From contig JAISOF010000030.1 in NCBI GenBank assembly GCA_031275815.1, positions 1 through 64,000 on the forward strand: DNA of 64,000 nucleotides. Reading direction: 5' to 3'. A program made the position numbers and the translations under genes. The stretch comes from Candidatus Nomurabacteria bacterium (GTDB lineage: Bacteria > Patescibacteriota > Saccharimonadia > Saccharimonadales > Saccharimonadaceae). How positions within the stretch are numbered: position 1 is the stretch's first letter; the number at the start of each line of letters is the position of its first letter. Below the pieces are notes generated by a model. The model was not told the origin of the DNA and searched no databases. It worked only from the letters and a program-made list of their open reading frames with translations. Positions 40,677 to 49,439 of the stretch are shown here, in pieces.

Positions 40677-41471
40677 ATGAATTATCAATTGGAAAAATTG
40701 TTGGTTGTGAAAGTTGGCACAAATGTCTTGACCGACACGACCGGCGAGCTTGACAAACTTGACGAGAAATCTTTTAGGAATATTGGTCGCGAAGTGCGAG
40801 GTTTGACGAGTCGAAAAACCAGTGTGATTTTGGTATCGTCCGGTGCTATCACAGCGGGCGCGCTGCTCGATAAAAAGCGTCGGTGCGATGTGACAAACGA
40901 CGTGGATTTACAACGCTATGCGGTGCGTGGCTGGCCGAAAATTGTTCGTGCGTGGGAGTCGGCGATTGGCGCGGGGCGGGTGAGTTCGACTTTGCTGACC
41001 AAGCACGAAATCCATCTTGGCTCTACGCGGACTAAGGCGCTTGGTTTGGTTGGTTGTTGTTTGGCGCACGGAGACGTCTTCGTGGTCAATGAAAACGATG
41101 CGATTTGCGACGACGAAATCAAGTTTGGCGACAACGACAGGCTGGCGGCGGAGTTGGCGGTAGCCTGTGCAACGACGGGGCTTTTTCAGTCGGTCAAATT
41201 AGTGCTGCTGACGAACAAAAACGGCTTGAACATGGTGGCGGATGACGACGCCACCATCATCCGAACCGTGACCGACATCGCAGCCGTCGAAAAATACGCC
41301 GGTCGAACCGTCGACAAACGTAGCCGCGGTGGCATGATTACGAAAATCCAAGCCGCCAAAATTGCCACCAAAGTTGGCATTGAAACCTGCATTGCCAACG
41401 GTCGGAAACGGGATGTTGTAGCGCGAACTTTGCGCGGGGAGATTGGCACGCGGTTTGTGGTGGACGTGTAA
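40677..41471 (+). CDS. Glutamate 5-kinase-like amino acid kinase
   Basis: A 264-aa amino-acid-kinase-fold protein. It starts LEKLLVVKVGTNVLTD, typical of ProB (KxGS/T phosphate loop). It continues with VILVSSGAITAGA, VNENDAICDDEIKFGDNDRLAAELA (the ProB N.ND..FGDND signature) and GTRFVVDV at the end. Glutamate 5-kinase makes gamma-glutamyl phosphate, the first step to proline. The C-terminal PUA domain of many ProB proteins is absent. Start 40677 is 8 nt after GGAG; the ATG at 40671 is too close. No proA or proC is nearby. The upstream proline attenuator fits a proline-related role. Confidence 0.8.
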   Translation: MNYQLEKLLVVKVGTNVLTDTTGELDKLDEKSFRNIGREVRGLTSRKTSVILVSSGAITAGALLDKKRRCDVTNDVDLQRYAVRGWPKIVRAWESAIGAGRVSSTLLTKHEIHLGSTRTKALGLVGCCLAHGDVFVVNENDAICDDEIKFGDNDRLAAELAVACATTGLFQSVKLVLLTNKNGLNMVADDDATIIRTVTDIAAVEKYAGRTVDKRSRGGMITKIQAAKIATKVGIETCIANGRKRDVVARTLRGEIGTRFVVDV

Positions 41472-41576
41472 GCTATGGTCGCAAAACAGCAATGCCAATA
41501 ACGCCAACAAACGTTGAAATGATGCCAAAAGGACCCGAGCGGTCGTGGGACGAATTAAATAAATTATTCAGGTCGC

Positions 41577-42596
41577 TTATTTAGTGGCATCGTCGGCATT
41601 TCGGAGCGGGCTATCGGCGTCCATATGTCGACGCACCAAAGCTGTCACGGCTTCGGTTCGAGCTTTCGACCACTTTAGCCGATGGGCAATGCCGCCGACG
41701 ATTTCGGCGCTGATTATTTCGTGCATAATATAGTTGGAATAGCCTTTGGCGTTTTTGGTCTGTGCGAATGGTTTGCCGACGTCGTGGAATAATGCTGCCC
41801 ATCGAATATCGGTTTCGTTAGGGGATAGGTCGACGACCTTCTTGGTGTGTTCCCAGAGTTCGAGGTTGTGGTAGGGGCTGTTTTGATCAAAGCCGACTTG
41901 GAGCCACAATTCTGGCAAAATATAACGCAACAAGTTGCTGTCTGCCAAAACCTGGAGGCCTTGGCCGGCGTGTTTGCTAGTTAGCAATTTGTCTAATTCC
42001 GTAACCCATCGCTCGCGGCTGACATTGTAAATTGTGCTAGCTCTTCGCTTTATTTGCGTCATCAAATCTACGTCGACGTTAAACCCAAATTGAGCCACGA
42101 AACGAGCTGCCCGCAACATCCGGAGCGGGTCTTCTTTGATGCGTTCTCTGGCGTTGCCAACTGCTCGGATAAGGCGATTTTCGGTATCAATTTGACCACC
42201 AAACGGGTCAATGATATGTGGTTGATTATTTTTTAACTCAATCGCCATAGCGTTAATTGTGAAATCACGGCGGGACAGATCTACCATTAAATCGTCAACA
42301 AATTCAACAGAAGGTTTGCGGTTATTTTCTGAGTAAGTTTCGGTACGAAAGGTAGTGACTTCGATATATTTGCCGTCGAGCTTGAATCCAATTGTGCCGA
42401 ACTTTTTGCCGATAGTATAAGCATGTCGCCCAGCAGCTTTAACTCGCTTTTCAATTTCGTTGGGCAAAAGTGGCGTCGCAAAATCGAAATCATGCGGCGT
42501 GATTCCCAACTGACTATCTCGCACCGACCCGCCGACTAAGTAGACGGGATTAATTATTGTTTCGACTGGTTTGATGACTTTAATTAAATCATTCAT
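41577..42596 (-). CDS. cca: CCA-adding tRNA nucleotidyltransferase
   Basis: A 339-aa class II nucleotidyltransferase. YLVGGSVRDSQLGITPHDFDFAT holds the GGxVRD and DxD metal-binding motifs near residues 20-40, SRRDFTINAMAIE is the flexible-loop RRD region, and IRWAALFHDVGKP is a C-terminal HD domain. It repairs or adds the 3' CCA of tRNAs; since the tRNA genes here encode CCA, it may serve mainly in repair. The start at 42596 lies 7 nt after TATAAT (42609-42604, minus strand), and the cas1 stop lies just upstream. Confidence 0.93.
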   Translation of the reverse strand: MNDLIKVIKPVETIINPVYLVGGSVRDSQLGITPHDFDFATPLLPNEIEKRVKAAGRHAYTIGKKFGTIGFKLDGKYIEVTTFRTETYSENNRKPSVEFVDDLMVDLSRRDFTINAMAIELKNNQPHIIDPFGGQIDTENRLIRAVGNARERIKEDPLRMLRAARFVAQFGFNVDVDLMTQIKRRASTIYNVSRERWVTELDKLLTSKHAGQGLQVLADSNLLRYILPELWLQVGFDQNSPYHNLELWEHTKKVVDLSPNETDIRWAALFHDVGKPFAQTKNAKGYSNYIMHEIISAEIVGGIAHRLKWSKARTEAVTALVRRHMDADSPLRNADDATK

Positions 42597-42609
42597 ACAC
42601 TGGATTATA

Positions 42610-43638
42610 TCATTTTTTGTCTTCGGGGACTTTAGTTTTTGAAACTTCGTGGGCAACTTTCCAAAAATCTGTTTTGCCGGCGTGTCGTCCATAGAGCAAA
42701 AAATCAACTTTGGGCGGGCGACCGCCGTTTGGTTTGCCGGAAAGTGGGATCAGGAATTTGCGTTGTCTGCCAAGGCAATAATATTTCAGCGATAAAACAA
42801 TGCCGTGGAGTAATTCCTGGTTAGTCACTATCTGGCGGGTTAGTGGCACGTAACATTTTTCGTTAAGAAAATCTTTGGCAATAGCAATGCCGGAAGTCAG
42901 ATATTGGTCAGGTTTTTTGTGGATCCACTCGGACAATAGAATCTGATCAAACAATCCACGATACGGCTCCATCAAATCATAAATCAGGGACGGGTAATCG
43001 GTCGGTGTATGCAAAAAACCGTGATAGGGCGACAGGTGATGATAGCAGCACCAACGTAAAATAATGCCACTGATGAACTTGCTGTGAGCGTCGAGTGCTA
43101 TTGCCGCTGGATTTTTGGCCCGACGCGTCCATTCTGGGTGACCCAATTTAGTGAAAAACTCACGCCAATATTTTTTGGCGTGTTTGGCCTCGATATTACG
43201 CAAGCTATCCACTGAGGCAAAGGGCGGAAGTTTTTCGGGCGGCACCAGCCAACTCATATTTTTCATTTTTGCCGTGAGTAATTGACGAGCGCAGTGAGTG
43301 ACTCGGCGAGAGCTGGAACGGACTTTGATTTGGGCTGAGATGGTGTCGTCGGGGTCGGGCCGTTCGCCGCCAATGATATAAATCGGTTGCGTCATATTGC
43401 GGCGATGGATGATGATCGGAATACCGGCCCGAGCGATTTTGTCCAGATATGTCACCGATAAATTATAATCGCTGTCACCATAAATCATAATCGACTGGAT
43501 GGTATCGAGCGAGGAGGTTTCTGCGCCACCGTTATATTTGAATTCAAAAAATCCTTTGCTGGTTTCTTGGATTGATTGTAGGTAGGGTAACCACATTGGC
43601 ACACGTTTGGATTTGGTAGTTTTGATTTTTTCTGTCAT
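42610..43638 (-). CDS. cas1: Cas1 integrase of a type V-D system
   Basis: A 342-aa Cas1. The three metal ligands are all present: E150 in RNIEAKHAKKYWREFF, H210 in SPYHGFLHTPTDYP and D221 in SLIYDLMEPYR. The N-terminal beta domain contains the characteristic DTIQSIMIYGDSDYNLSVTYL. No cas2 is encoded at the locus. In the related V-C system Cas1 works without Cas2 and integrates very short spacers, which matches the 18-19-nt spacers here. It lies on the opposite strand to the array and effector, reading away from them. The ATG is 6 nt after TACAAT (43650-43645); a TTG at 43656 is less likely. Confidence 0.93.
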   Translation of the reverse strand: MTEKIKTTKSKRVPMWLPYLQSIQETSKGFFEFKYNGGAETSSLDTIQSIMIYGDSDYNLSVTYLDKIARAGIPIIIHRRNMTQPIYIIGGERPDPDDTISAQIKVRSSSRRVTHCARQLLTAKMKNMSWLVPPEKLPPFASVDSLRNIEAKHAKKYWREFFTKLGHPEWTRRAKNPAAIALDAHSKFISGIILRWCCYHHLSPYHGFLHTPTDYPSLIYDLMEPYRGLFDQILLSEWIHKKPDQYLTSGIAIAKDFLNEKCYVPLTRQIVTNQELLHGIVLSLKYYCLGRQRKFLIPLSGKPNGGRPPKVDFLLYGRHAGKTDFWKVAHEVSKTKVPEDKK

Positions 43639-43777
43639 AATGATATTGTATACCAAATTGTTGAAAGATCATACATATCATACATAAAATGCAAAAAATG
43701 CTTGAATTGCAGATGTTTTGTGCTATGATAATTGGTAGTTGATCGTACATTTACAATCTGTTATTTTAGAAGGAACT
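43639..43777 (+). promoter_or_regulatory. CRISPR leader and array promoter
   Basis: AT-rich leader between cas1 and the first repeat. TTGAAT (43702-43707), a 16-nt spacer and TATGAT (43724-43729) would start the pre-crRNA near 43736. The opposite end of the array carries a degenerate repeat, which supports this side as the leader end. The cas1 promoter lies at the left edge on the minus strand. Confidence 0.65.
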
Positions 43778-44628
43778 CCTCGAAAAATAGAGGGGAAAAG
43801 GCTTTTCGGCCGGTGGTAAACCTCGAAAAATAGAGGGGAAAAGGCAGCGCAATTTCGTAACTCACCTCGAAAAATAGAGGGGAAAAGGCTCGGAGTGGGG
43901 TTGGATTTCCTCGAAAAATAGAGGGGAAAAGGCTCACTCCATTCATACTCACCTCGAAAAATAGAGGGGAAAAGGCGGCAACCACGCCCTATCAGCCTCG
44001 AAAAATAGAGGGGAAAAGGCAAAGTCTCATCGTAGATTTCCTCGAAAAATAGAGGGGAAAAGGCACTACAACAATAGCGACACCTCGAAAAATAGAGGGG
44101 AAAAGGCAACTCTATTGTTAGTTTTCCTCGAAAAATAGAGGGGAAAAGGCCGAGAATGGCAAATATGACCTCGAAAAATAGAGGGGAAAAGGCATTTCTA
44201 GGTCTTCCTTCCCTCGAAAAATAGAGGGGAAAAGGCTCAGAGGCTTGGGTTTATGCCTCGAAAAATAGAGGGGAAAAGGCAGGACGACTGAACAAAAACC
44301 TCGAAAAATAGAGGGGAAAAGGCATTTTTTTAAAAAAGCTCGCCTCGAAAAATAGAGGGGAAAAGGCAGTCCTTTCCTATCGCCAACCTCGAAAAATAGA
44401 GGGGAAAAGGCTCATGAATCTGTCGTCGTCCTCGAAAAATAGAGGGGAAAAGGCTACTGCGTGCTGCATTTAGCCTCGAAAAATAGAGGGGAAAAGGCTT
44501 CCATTAAGTAATTTACCCTCGAAAAATAGAGGGGAAAAGGCACGTTACCCGGAGTCGTCGCCTCGAAAAATAGAGGGGAAAAGGCCAGTCGCACACACAA
44601 ACTCCTCGAAAAATAGAGGGGAAATGCC
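43778..44628 (+). CRISPR. Type V-D CRISPR array, 20 repeats and 19 spacers
   Basis: The repeat is 25 nt: CCTCGAAAAATAGAGG followed by GGAAAAGGC. Repeats 1-19 are identical by eye and the last (44604-44628) is degenerate, ending AAATGCC instead of AAAAGGC. Spacers are 18 or 19 nt (for example 43803-43820 and 43846-43864). CCTC and GAGG within the repeat can form a small stem before the conserved 3' AAAAGGC. Length and the 3' AAAGGC agree with CasY/Cas12d repeats I know, and the very short spacers are a hallmark of V-C/V-D arrays. No spacer was matched by eye to this window. Confidence 0.98.
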
Positions 44629-44760
44629 AAAATCTCTATTAAGCAAATCTAGATTAAGTTTCAGATGGTTGAAAGAAATCATCTTAGCCTTCCTTACCTA
44701 GTCCATTCTTATTGGATGGTCCTCTAGAATAACGGATTGTGAACGTACTTTCATTTAAGC
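44629..44760 (+). ncRNA. Candidate scoutRNA region between array and cas12d
   Basis: Cas12c and Cas12d use a short-complementarity untranslated RNA (scoutRNA) instead of a tracrRNA. This non-coding gap has a GCCTT at 44687-44691, complementary to the AAGGC 3' end of the repeat. A hairpin lies just before it (AGATG 44663-44667 / CATCT 44680-44684), a TCCA/TGGA hairpin just after it (44702-44716), and a second short match CCTCT at 44721-44725. Matches of five bases can occur by chance. The strand and ends of any RNA are not determined. Confidence 0.4.
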
Positions 44761-44772
44761 GGAAAGGGACAT

Positions 44773-47700
44773 ATGAAGCAAAAGCAAAGAGCAGGGAAGC
44801 GAGGATATCGTTTGCACGATGAGCGTATTGCGTATAGCGGCGGTGAGGGTTCAATGCGTTCAATTAAGTATGAGCTTGTGGGGGCGGATAAGCAGACGAT
44901 TACTGATGCAGTTGTCCACGATAATCTGCGGCTTTATGGTGGCCTAAACTTAAATGACTATCTAACTAGCGAGGAAACAGCGAGCCTGCTTGATTTTTGG
45001 CTTACGGCTTTATCGCTTGGTTTTATGTTTTCAAATCAAAATAGCATTGAACCTGAATTTTTGAAATATCTTGGTAAGCCGACTGCTTACGAAAAAGTCC
45101 ACAATCTCTTAGACGAAAACTTAAAGGAGATCATTGACGTAGATAAATTTGGAGAGTTTATTTATAAAAGTAACCGTGGTCTTGAGAAAAAGAATATCGA
45201 GCAGCGGAAAAAACTGATTTACAATTTGCTGAATAATAATGATGACTTAGCTAAAATTGAGAGCATTGCAGAAGATTTTGCAAAACAGCTAGATGAAGTT
45301 GAACAGTTTGTTGCCAAGCAGAGTGTGTTCGGTATTACGGCAGCGGAGTTGCCTGGACGCACACTGAGTCTCAGTTTTGCACTTGACCCAAACTTTGAAA
45401 TTATGAAAATTGAGGACCGTACCGAGTTTTTGGATAAAATAATTGACTTTTATAAATCAAAATGCGATGAAGCACAGACCAAACGATTTTTATGTATTGG
45501 TGATAATGGTAATTATTTTAATGGATTATTTGGAAATTTATATGAAAGTTTACGAGTGGGAAAGATTGACGAAATAGTTGATTTTCTAAGTGAAGTTTAT
45601 GAATTTGAGAATAGAAATGAAATTAAAAAACGGCTGGAGATGTTGAAAGAATTAGTTGATGAAATTGACGAGCCAAAGTTGGTCAACAAATGGAGTGATT
45701 ATCGTAGTGATTTCAACGGCACGATTGAGAGTTGGTATTCTAACCGTGAGAGCAAACAAAAGGAAACGGTCGAGCAATTGAAGGAGTGTCGAAAGCTGCT
45801 TAGCGAAATTTATGATGAGTTGCCCAAAGATTGTGAAATTCGTGAGGGGGTTTTATGTGAGACGATTGAGTTTATTGACACGGCGAGTGTAAAAATTGAC
45901 CGTGTGTTTACTAATGAGTTAGATAGCTATTTGGCGACTCTCAGGAGTGATTTGAATGAGTATATTCAACAAAATAATGAGGTGGAATTGCCAAAAGATT
46001 GTCAGAAAAAGTTATCTAAACATATCCAATCCAGCCCGCTGTTTTTTGGCGAAAATAAATTAGCATTGTGGCAGCAGTTGAAAAGTTTAAAGAGTTTGAT
46101 TCGTAAAGAAGTTGAGAAATTGGAAGAGATTTTGCGGGGGAGTTTTGACGACACCGAGATTAATGACAAGCAAGTTGATATGTTAGCGCAGCTTTATAAC
46201 CGGATCAAGACCGGCGGTAATAGCGAGGTTATCGCGGTTCTTCTTGCTGTCGAAAAAGAGTTGAAGGTGAAATTTTCCGACCGCACCGATCGGGCAACTT
46301 TTAATTTGACGGGCTATGAACGAGGGAATTACAAAAAGCTAAACATTCCCCAGAGAATCAAAGTTAGCCAGTTGCGTAAACTTACGAAGCTCGACCAGCT
46401 GTACGAAAAAGTCAAAAATGCGCCGCAAAATAATTTCGTTTTACGTGACGTGACCCAGCTTTCCAAAATTGTGGCAGCGGCTGTGGTGCGTGGCAGCGAC
46501 AGGGAGCGTGAGGTTAATTTGATTCATTCTAATTTGAACGGTTACGCTAATTTAATCAGTAAAACGGAGTTTATAAGTCGTTATCCAGTTCAGGCGGCTA
46601 ATGGCATGCAGAACCTATTGGCGCATAACGGAGCGGGGCGGTATTTTTATAAGTTTGATGATAAAAAGTTTTCGAACATTGAAAAACAAGAATTGATTTT
46701 CGCTAAGCAGGGTAATAATTTTTCTGTTGATGATGGTGTTTGGACTAAGCAGCCACAAAATGTGCCAGCGCTGGCTGTGCAAAGTTCACGTTATCAAGTT
46801 CAGTTTTTGGATTGGTTTTTTGGTAAACATAGCAAGAAAAAATCTTGGCTATCAGCAGGCGGAAGTTTTACGATCGCCGAGAAGACTTGTCGAATTAACT
46901 GGGATGGCGAGGAGCCAAAAATTACAGATGAGCAGAAAGACAGGCTGTTTGTAAGTCAGCCGTTTACGCTCCACTCAAAAGAAAAGCGTTTGGTGGATGT
47001 GGAGAAAATTAAAAATCGCTATATTGGGGTTGATATCGGTGAGTATGGTTTGGCGTGGAGCTTGATAAAAATTAACGGTAATAAAGTCGAACAGTTAGAA
47101 AGTGGTTTCATCGCTGACAATCAACAACAAACTCTGAAAGCTGATGTGAAAAATCTGCGCGATCGACAAGTTCGGGCGACTTTCACTTCGCCAGATACGA
47201 AAATTGCACGGGTACGAGAGAGCTTGATCGGGCGTTACCGCAACTTACTGGAAGATTTGGCGATGCGAAAGAATGCACGGCTTAGTTTTGAGTATGAAGT
47301 TAGTGGTTTTGAAACGGGCGGTAATAGAATTAGTAAAGTTTATGATTCGATTAAACGTGGCAGTGTGGCTAAGGAAGATAATAAGTCAGAAAATAATCGA
47401 GCGTGGGGTAAGCTGACTAACGACGAGTTTTCGTGGAAGGCTTTCGAAACAACCGCTGCTGGCACTTCGCAGTTTTGTACCAAATGCAAAAAGTGGAGTT
47501 CGTTGGCGGTTACCGATACGGTTGATTATCAATTGGAAGAATACGAAGACGGATTATTCAAAGTGAAATTAGACGATGGTGAATATGTGCGAGTTTTTGC
47601 GCCAAAAAATAAAGTTGGAGACAAGGTTAAGGGCAAGGATGGCCTAAAGGGAATGATCTATAAAGCCATGCGGCCAAATATGGATGGTGCGGGCATGAAA

Positions 47701-47985
47701 ATCGTGGAGCACAAATTGGGTTCAGCGAAATTCGCAGAATTACAGAAAGATTTTGGCCCAAATACTAAGCGAGGTAATATCGGCATTTATATTTGCCCGT
47801 ATATTGACTGCCAACATATAGCTGATGCTGATTTGCAGGCGGCATTTAATATAGCGGTACGTGGATATTTGAAAGACGCTAATCCCGGGCGTGCCAAAAA
47901 GTCTAAAGAAGATAGAATTTCAGCCAAGTGGTGTTGTGATGAAGAGTCCAAGCTGGAGTTTGAAGCTGTCGATATAAAGATTTGA
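44773..47985 (+). CDS. cas12d: Cas12d (CasY) effector nuclease, compact
   Basis: A 1,070-aa single-protein type V effector. The C-terminal RuvC nuclease is complete: RuvC-I YIGVDIGEYGLAWSL (D754), RuvC-II LSFEYEVSGFETGG (E840 or E842) and RuvC-III DADLQAAFNIAVRGY (D1020). A zinc ribbon is split by an insertion: C902 and C905 in FCTKCKKWSS, C1008 and C1013 in CPYIDCQH. The first 700 residues are helix-rich with no other named domain, as expected for REC lobes. Repeat type, short spacers, Cas1-only adaptation and protein size point to V-D; known CasY proteins are mostly longer. The start at 44773 follows GGAAAGGGA. The protein is expected to be RNA-guided and to cut double-stranded DNA. Confidence 0.9.
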   Translation: MKQKQRAGKRGYRLHDERIAYSGGEGSMRSIKYELVGADKQTITDAVVHDNLRLYGGLNLNDYLTSEETASLLDFWLTALSLGFMFSNQNSIEPEFLKYLGKPTAYEKVHNLLDENLKEIIDVDKFGEFIYKSNRGLEKKNIEQRKKLIYNLLNNNDDLAKIESIAEDFAKQLDEVEQFVAKQSVFGITAAELPGRTLSLSFALDPNFEIMKIEDRTEFLDKIIDFYKSKCDEAQTKRFLCIGDNGNYFNGLFGNLYESLRVGKIDEIVDFLSEVYEFENRNEIKKRLEMLKELVDEIDEPKLVNKWSDYRSDFNGTIESWYSNRESKQKETVEQLKECRKLLSEIYDELPKDCEIREGVLCETIEFIDTASVKIDRVFTNELDSYLATLRSDLNEYIQQNNEVELPKDCQKKLSKHIQSSPLFFGENKLALWQQLKSLKSLIRKEVEKLEEILRGSFDDTEINDKQVDMLAQLYNRIKTGGNSEVIAVLLAVEKELKVKFSDRTDRATFNLTGYERGNYKKLNIPQRIKVSQLRKLTKLDQLYEKVKNAPQNNFVLRDVTQLSKIVAAAVVRGSDREREVNLIHSNLNGYANLISKTEFISRYPVQAANGMQNLLAHNGAGRYFYKFDDKKFSNIEKQELIFAKQGNNFSVDDGVWTKQPQNVPALAVQSSRYQVQFLDWFFGKHSKKKSWLSAGGSFTIAEKTCRINWDGEEPKITDEQKDRLFVSQPFTLHSKEKRLVDVEKIKNRYIGVDIGEYGLAWSLIKINGNKVEQLESGFIADNQQQTLKADVKNLRDRQVRATFTSPDTKIARVRESLIGRYRNLLEDLAMRKNARLSFEYEVSGFETGGNRISKVYDSIKRGSVAKEDNKSENNRAWGKLTNDEFSWKAFETTAAGTSQFCTKCKKWSSLAVTDTVDYQLEEYEDGLFKVKLDDGEYVRVFAPKNKVGDKVKGKDGLKGMIYKAMRPNMDGAGMKIVEHKLGSAKFAELQKDFGPNTKRGNIGIYICPYIDCQHIADADLQAAFNIAVRGYLKDANPGRAKKSKEDRISAKWCCDEESKLEFEAVDIKI

Positions 47986-48007
47986 CAGTCGTTTTTTCCG
48001 TATGGCC

Positions 48008-48262
48008 TCACTCCTTGTCGCGACCTTCAAGCACACCAAGCAACGTATTAGTCCATTCTTTAAAAGAAGTCTCTATAGCTCCGATTGAGTCGTGCTTTTT
48101 GCCAGTATCGCTCTTTGACACAGATTGCCAAGTGGCATCAACCCATACCGTTTTGCTGACCAGCGACTTGTGTTTGGCGCTAAAAACTGGGTCGATATTG
48201 ATTGCATAAAACGGATTAACAAGTACTTTCTTGATGTCATCGACTGCTCATTTTTTGCTCAT
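48008..48262 (-). pseudogene. Small gene interrupted by TGA at codon 5
   Basis: After a perfect AAGGAGG site the frame reads MSKK, TGA, then 79 open codons AVDDIKKVLVNPFYAINIDPVF .. EWTNTLLGVLEGRDKE and TGA. Removing the single stop gives an 84-aa acidic protein of even composition. The family is not recognised. The simplest reading is a recent nonsense mutation (TGG or CGA to TGA). Programmed read-through cannot be excluded; other genes here use TGA as stop. Its 3' end lies 23 bp beyond the cas12d stop, convergent. Confidence 0.5.
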
Positions 48263-48332
48263 TTTTCCTCCTTATGGTTTAGTTACTTAATGAACATATC
48301 ACACATTAGGCAACTACTAGAATTGGTGCAAG

Positions 48333-48351
48333 CGGTCTTGTTGCACAATCC
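48333..48351 (-). repeat. Dispersed repeat arm
   Basis: The reverse complement contains TTGTGCAACAAGACCG, identical to part of the right arm of the 3544-3682 element, followed shortly by a further shared TTGCACCAA. It is a third solo relative of that element. Confidence 0.45.
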
Positions 48352-48409
48352 TCCTAAAAATAAATAATAGATAAGAAACCAAAAAGAGTAGTGCTATACT
48401 TGTAATATT

Positions 48410-48496
48410 ATGAAAAAAACAAAAAACAACACTACTCCAAACAATATTAACACAAAAACCACCAAAAAATCGGAAATTGGAGGCTTTGTTGCATAA
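48410..48496 (+). CDS. Possible 28-aa lysine/threonine/asparagine-rich peptide
   Basis: TATACT (48395-48400) lies 9 nt before an ATG opening 28 codons, MKKTKNNTTPNNINTKTTKK then SEIGGFVA. The placement follows the leaderless pattern, but the low-complexity product and short length make coding doubtful. The last bases, GGCTTTGTTGCATAA, resemble IS termini, so this may be relic sequence. Confidence 0.25.
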   Translation: MKKTKNNTTPNNINTKTTKKSEIGGFVA

Positions 48497-48620
48497 TTAT
48501 TTTTACTGAACTGCTTTTTCTGGCTATTGGCGGCAGGGGTGATAAATTGAACTCATGCGACAAAGCCCTCGAACTTTTCCGATGGTAGAGACTATATTAC
48601 AACTGTGTTATAATTATCCT

Positions 48621-49433
48621 ATGAACAAAACACGTCTAAATTGGACACTGGAAGAAACAAGAGCTGCGCTTATTTTGTATCACATGATACCGTTCGGGAG
48701 CATTAGCGCAAATAATCCACGTATTATAGAATTTGCAAAAAGTATTGGGCGTACGTCGGCGTCGGTGAGTATGAAACTTAGCAATTTTGCTAGATTTGAC
48801 CCAGCCTTGCAGCAAAGGGGCGTGGCTGGGTTGACGCACGGCAGCAAGCTTGATGAAAAAGTTTGGAATGAGTTCGAGATTAAGCCGGAGGAATTTATAT
48901 TAAAGGGCGAGGCGGCTCTAGCAAAATTGCAAGGCAAAAATCTTAAAGAAATTGTCGAAAAAGAATTAGCGGACAATGGCATCATTTTGCCAAAAGGCTC
49001 CGAGAGAAAAGCAATGGTGACAAAAAGAGTCAACCAAGAATTTTTCCGCAAAAGGCTTTTGATTTCGTACGGTCATAAATGTTGCATAACTGGAATGTCG
49101 GTCGGCCGGATGTTGGTGGCGAGTCACATTATTCCGTGGTCGGACAAAAATTATACCCATAAGCGCACCGACCCACGCAATGGTTTGCTACTAAACTCGC
49201 TTCATAATCAGGCGTTCGACACCGGGCTTATTACCGTCACACCAGACTACACGGTAAAAGCGTCGGAGTACATTAAAAGCCTTCCGCCAAACGATATGAC
49301 AAAAGCGTGGCTTATTGATATTGATGGCCAGAAAATTACCCTGCCGAATAAATATTTGCCGGATGAGGAATGTTTGAGGTATCATAATGAGAGGATTTTT
49401 ATAAATACGGCTCAAATGGCAAAATTGTCATGA
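48621..49433 (+). CDS. HNH endonuclease
   Basis: A 270-aa protein. The N-terminal third is a helical DNA-binding-like domain (TLEETRAALILYHMIPFGSIS .. SIGRTSASVSMKLSNFA), common in restriction-type HNH proteins. The C-terminal HNH nuclease has CCITGMSVGRMLVASHIIPWS, DPRNGLLLNSLHNQAFDTGLI, with H, N and H ligands visible near residues 175-205. This architecture matches HNH proteins found in restriction and defence contexts. ATG 48621 lies 6 nt after TATAAT (48609-48614), overriding an upstream ATG at 48555. Confidence 0.9.
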   Translation: MNKTRLNWTLEETRAALILYHMIPFGSISANNPRIIEFAKSIGRTSASVSMKLSNFARFDPALQQRGVAGLTHGSKLDEKVWNEFEIKPEEFILKGEAALAKLQGKNLKEIVEKELADNGIILPKGSERKAMVTKRVNQEFFRKRLLISYGHKCCITGMSVGRMLVASHIIPWSDKNYTHKRTDPRNGLLLNSLHNQAFDTGLITVTPDYTVKASEYIKSLPPNDMTKAWLIDIDGQKITLPNKYLPDEECLRYHNERIFINTAQMAKLS

Positions 49434-49439
49434 TTAACT

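Noticed and set aside
43723-44109. Minus-strand open frame with repeated PFPLYFSR peptides
   Set aside because: It is the antisense reading of the CRISPR repeats; the period and boundaries follow the array exactly.
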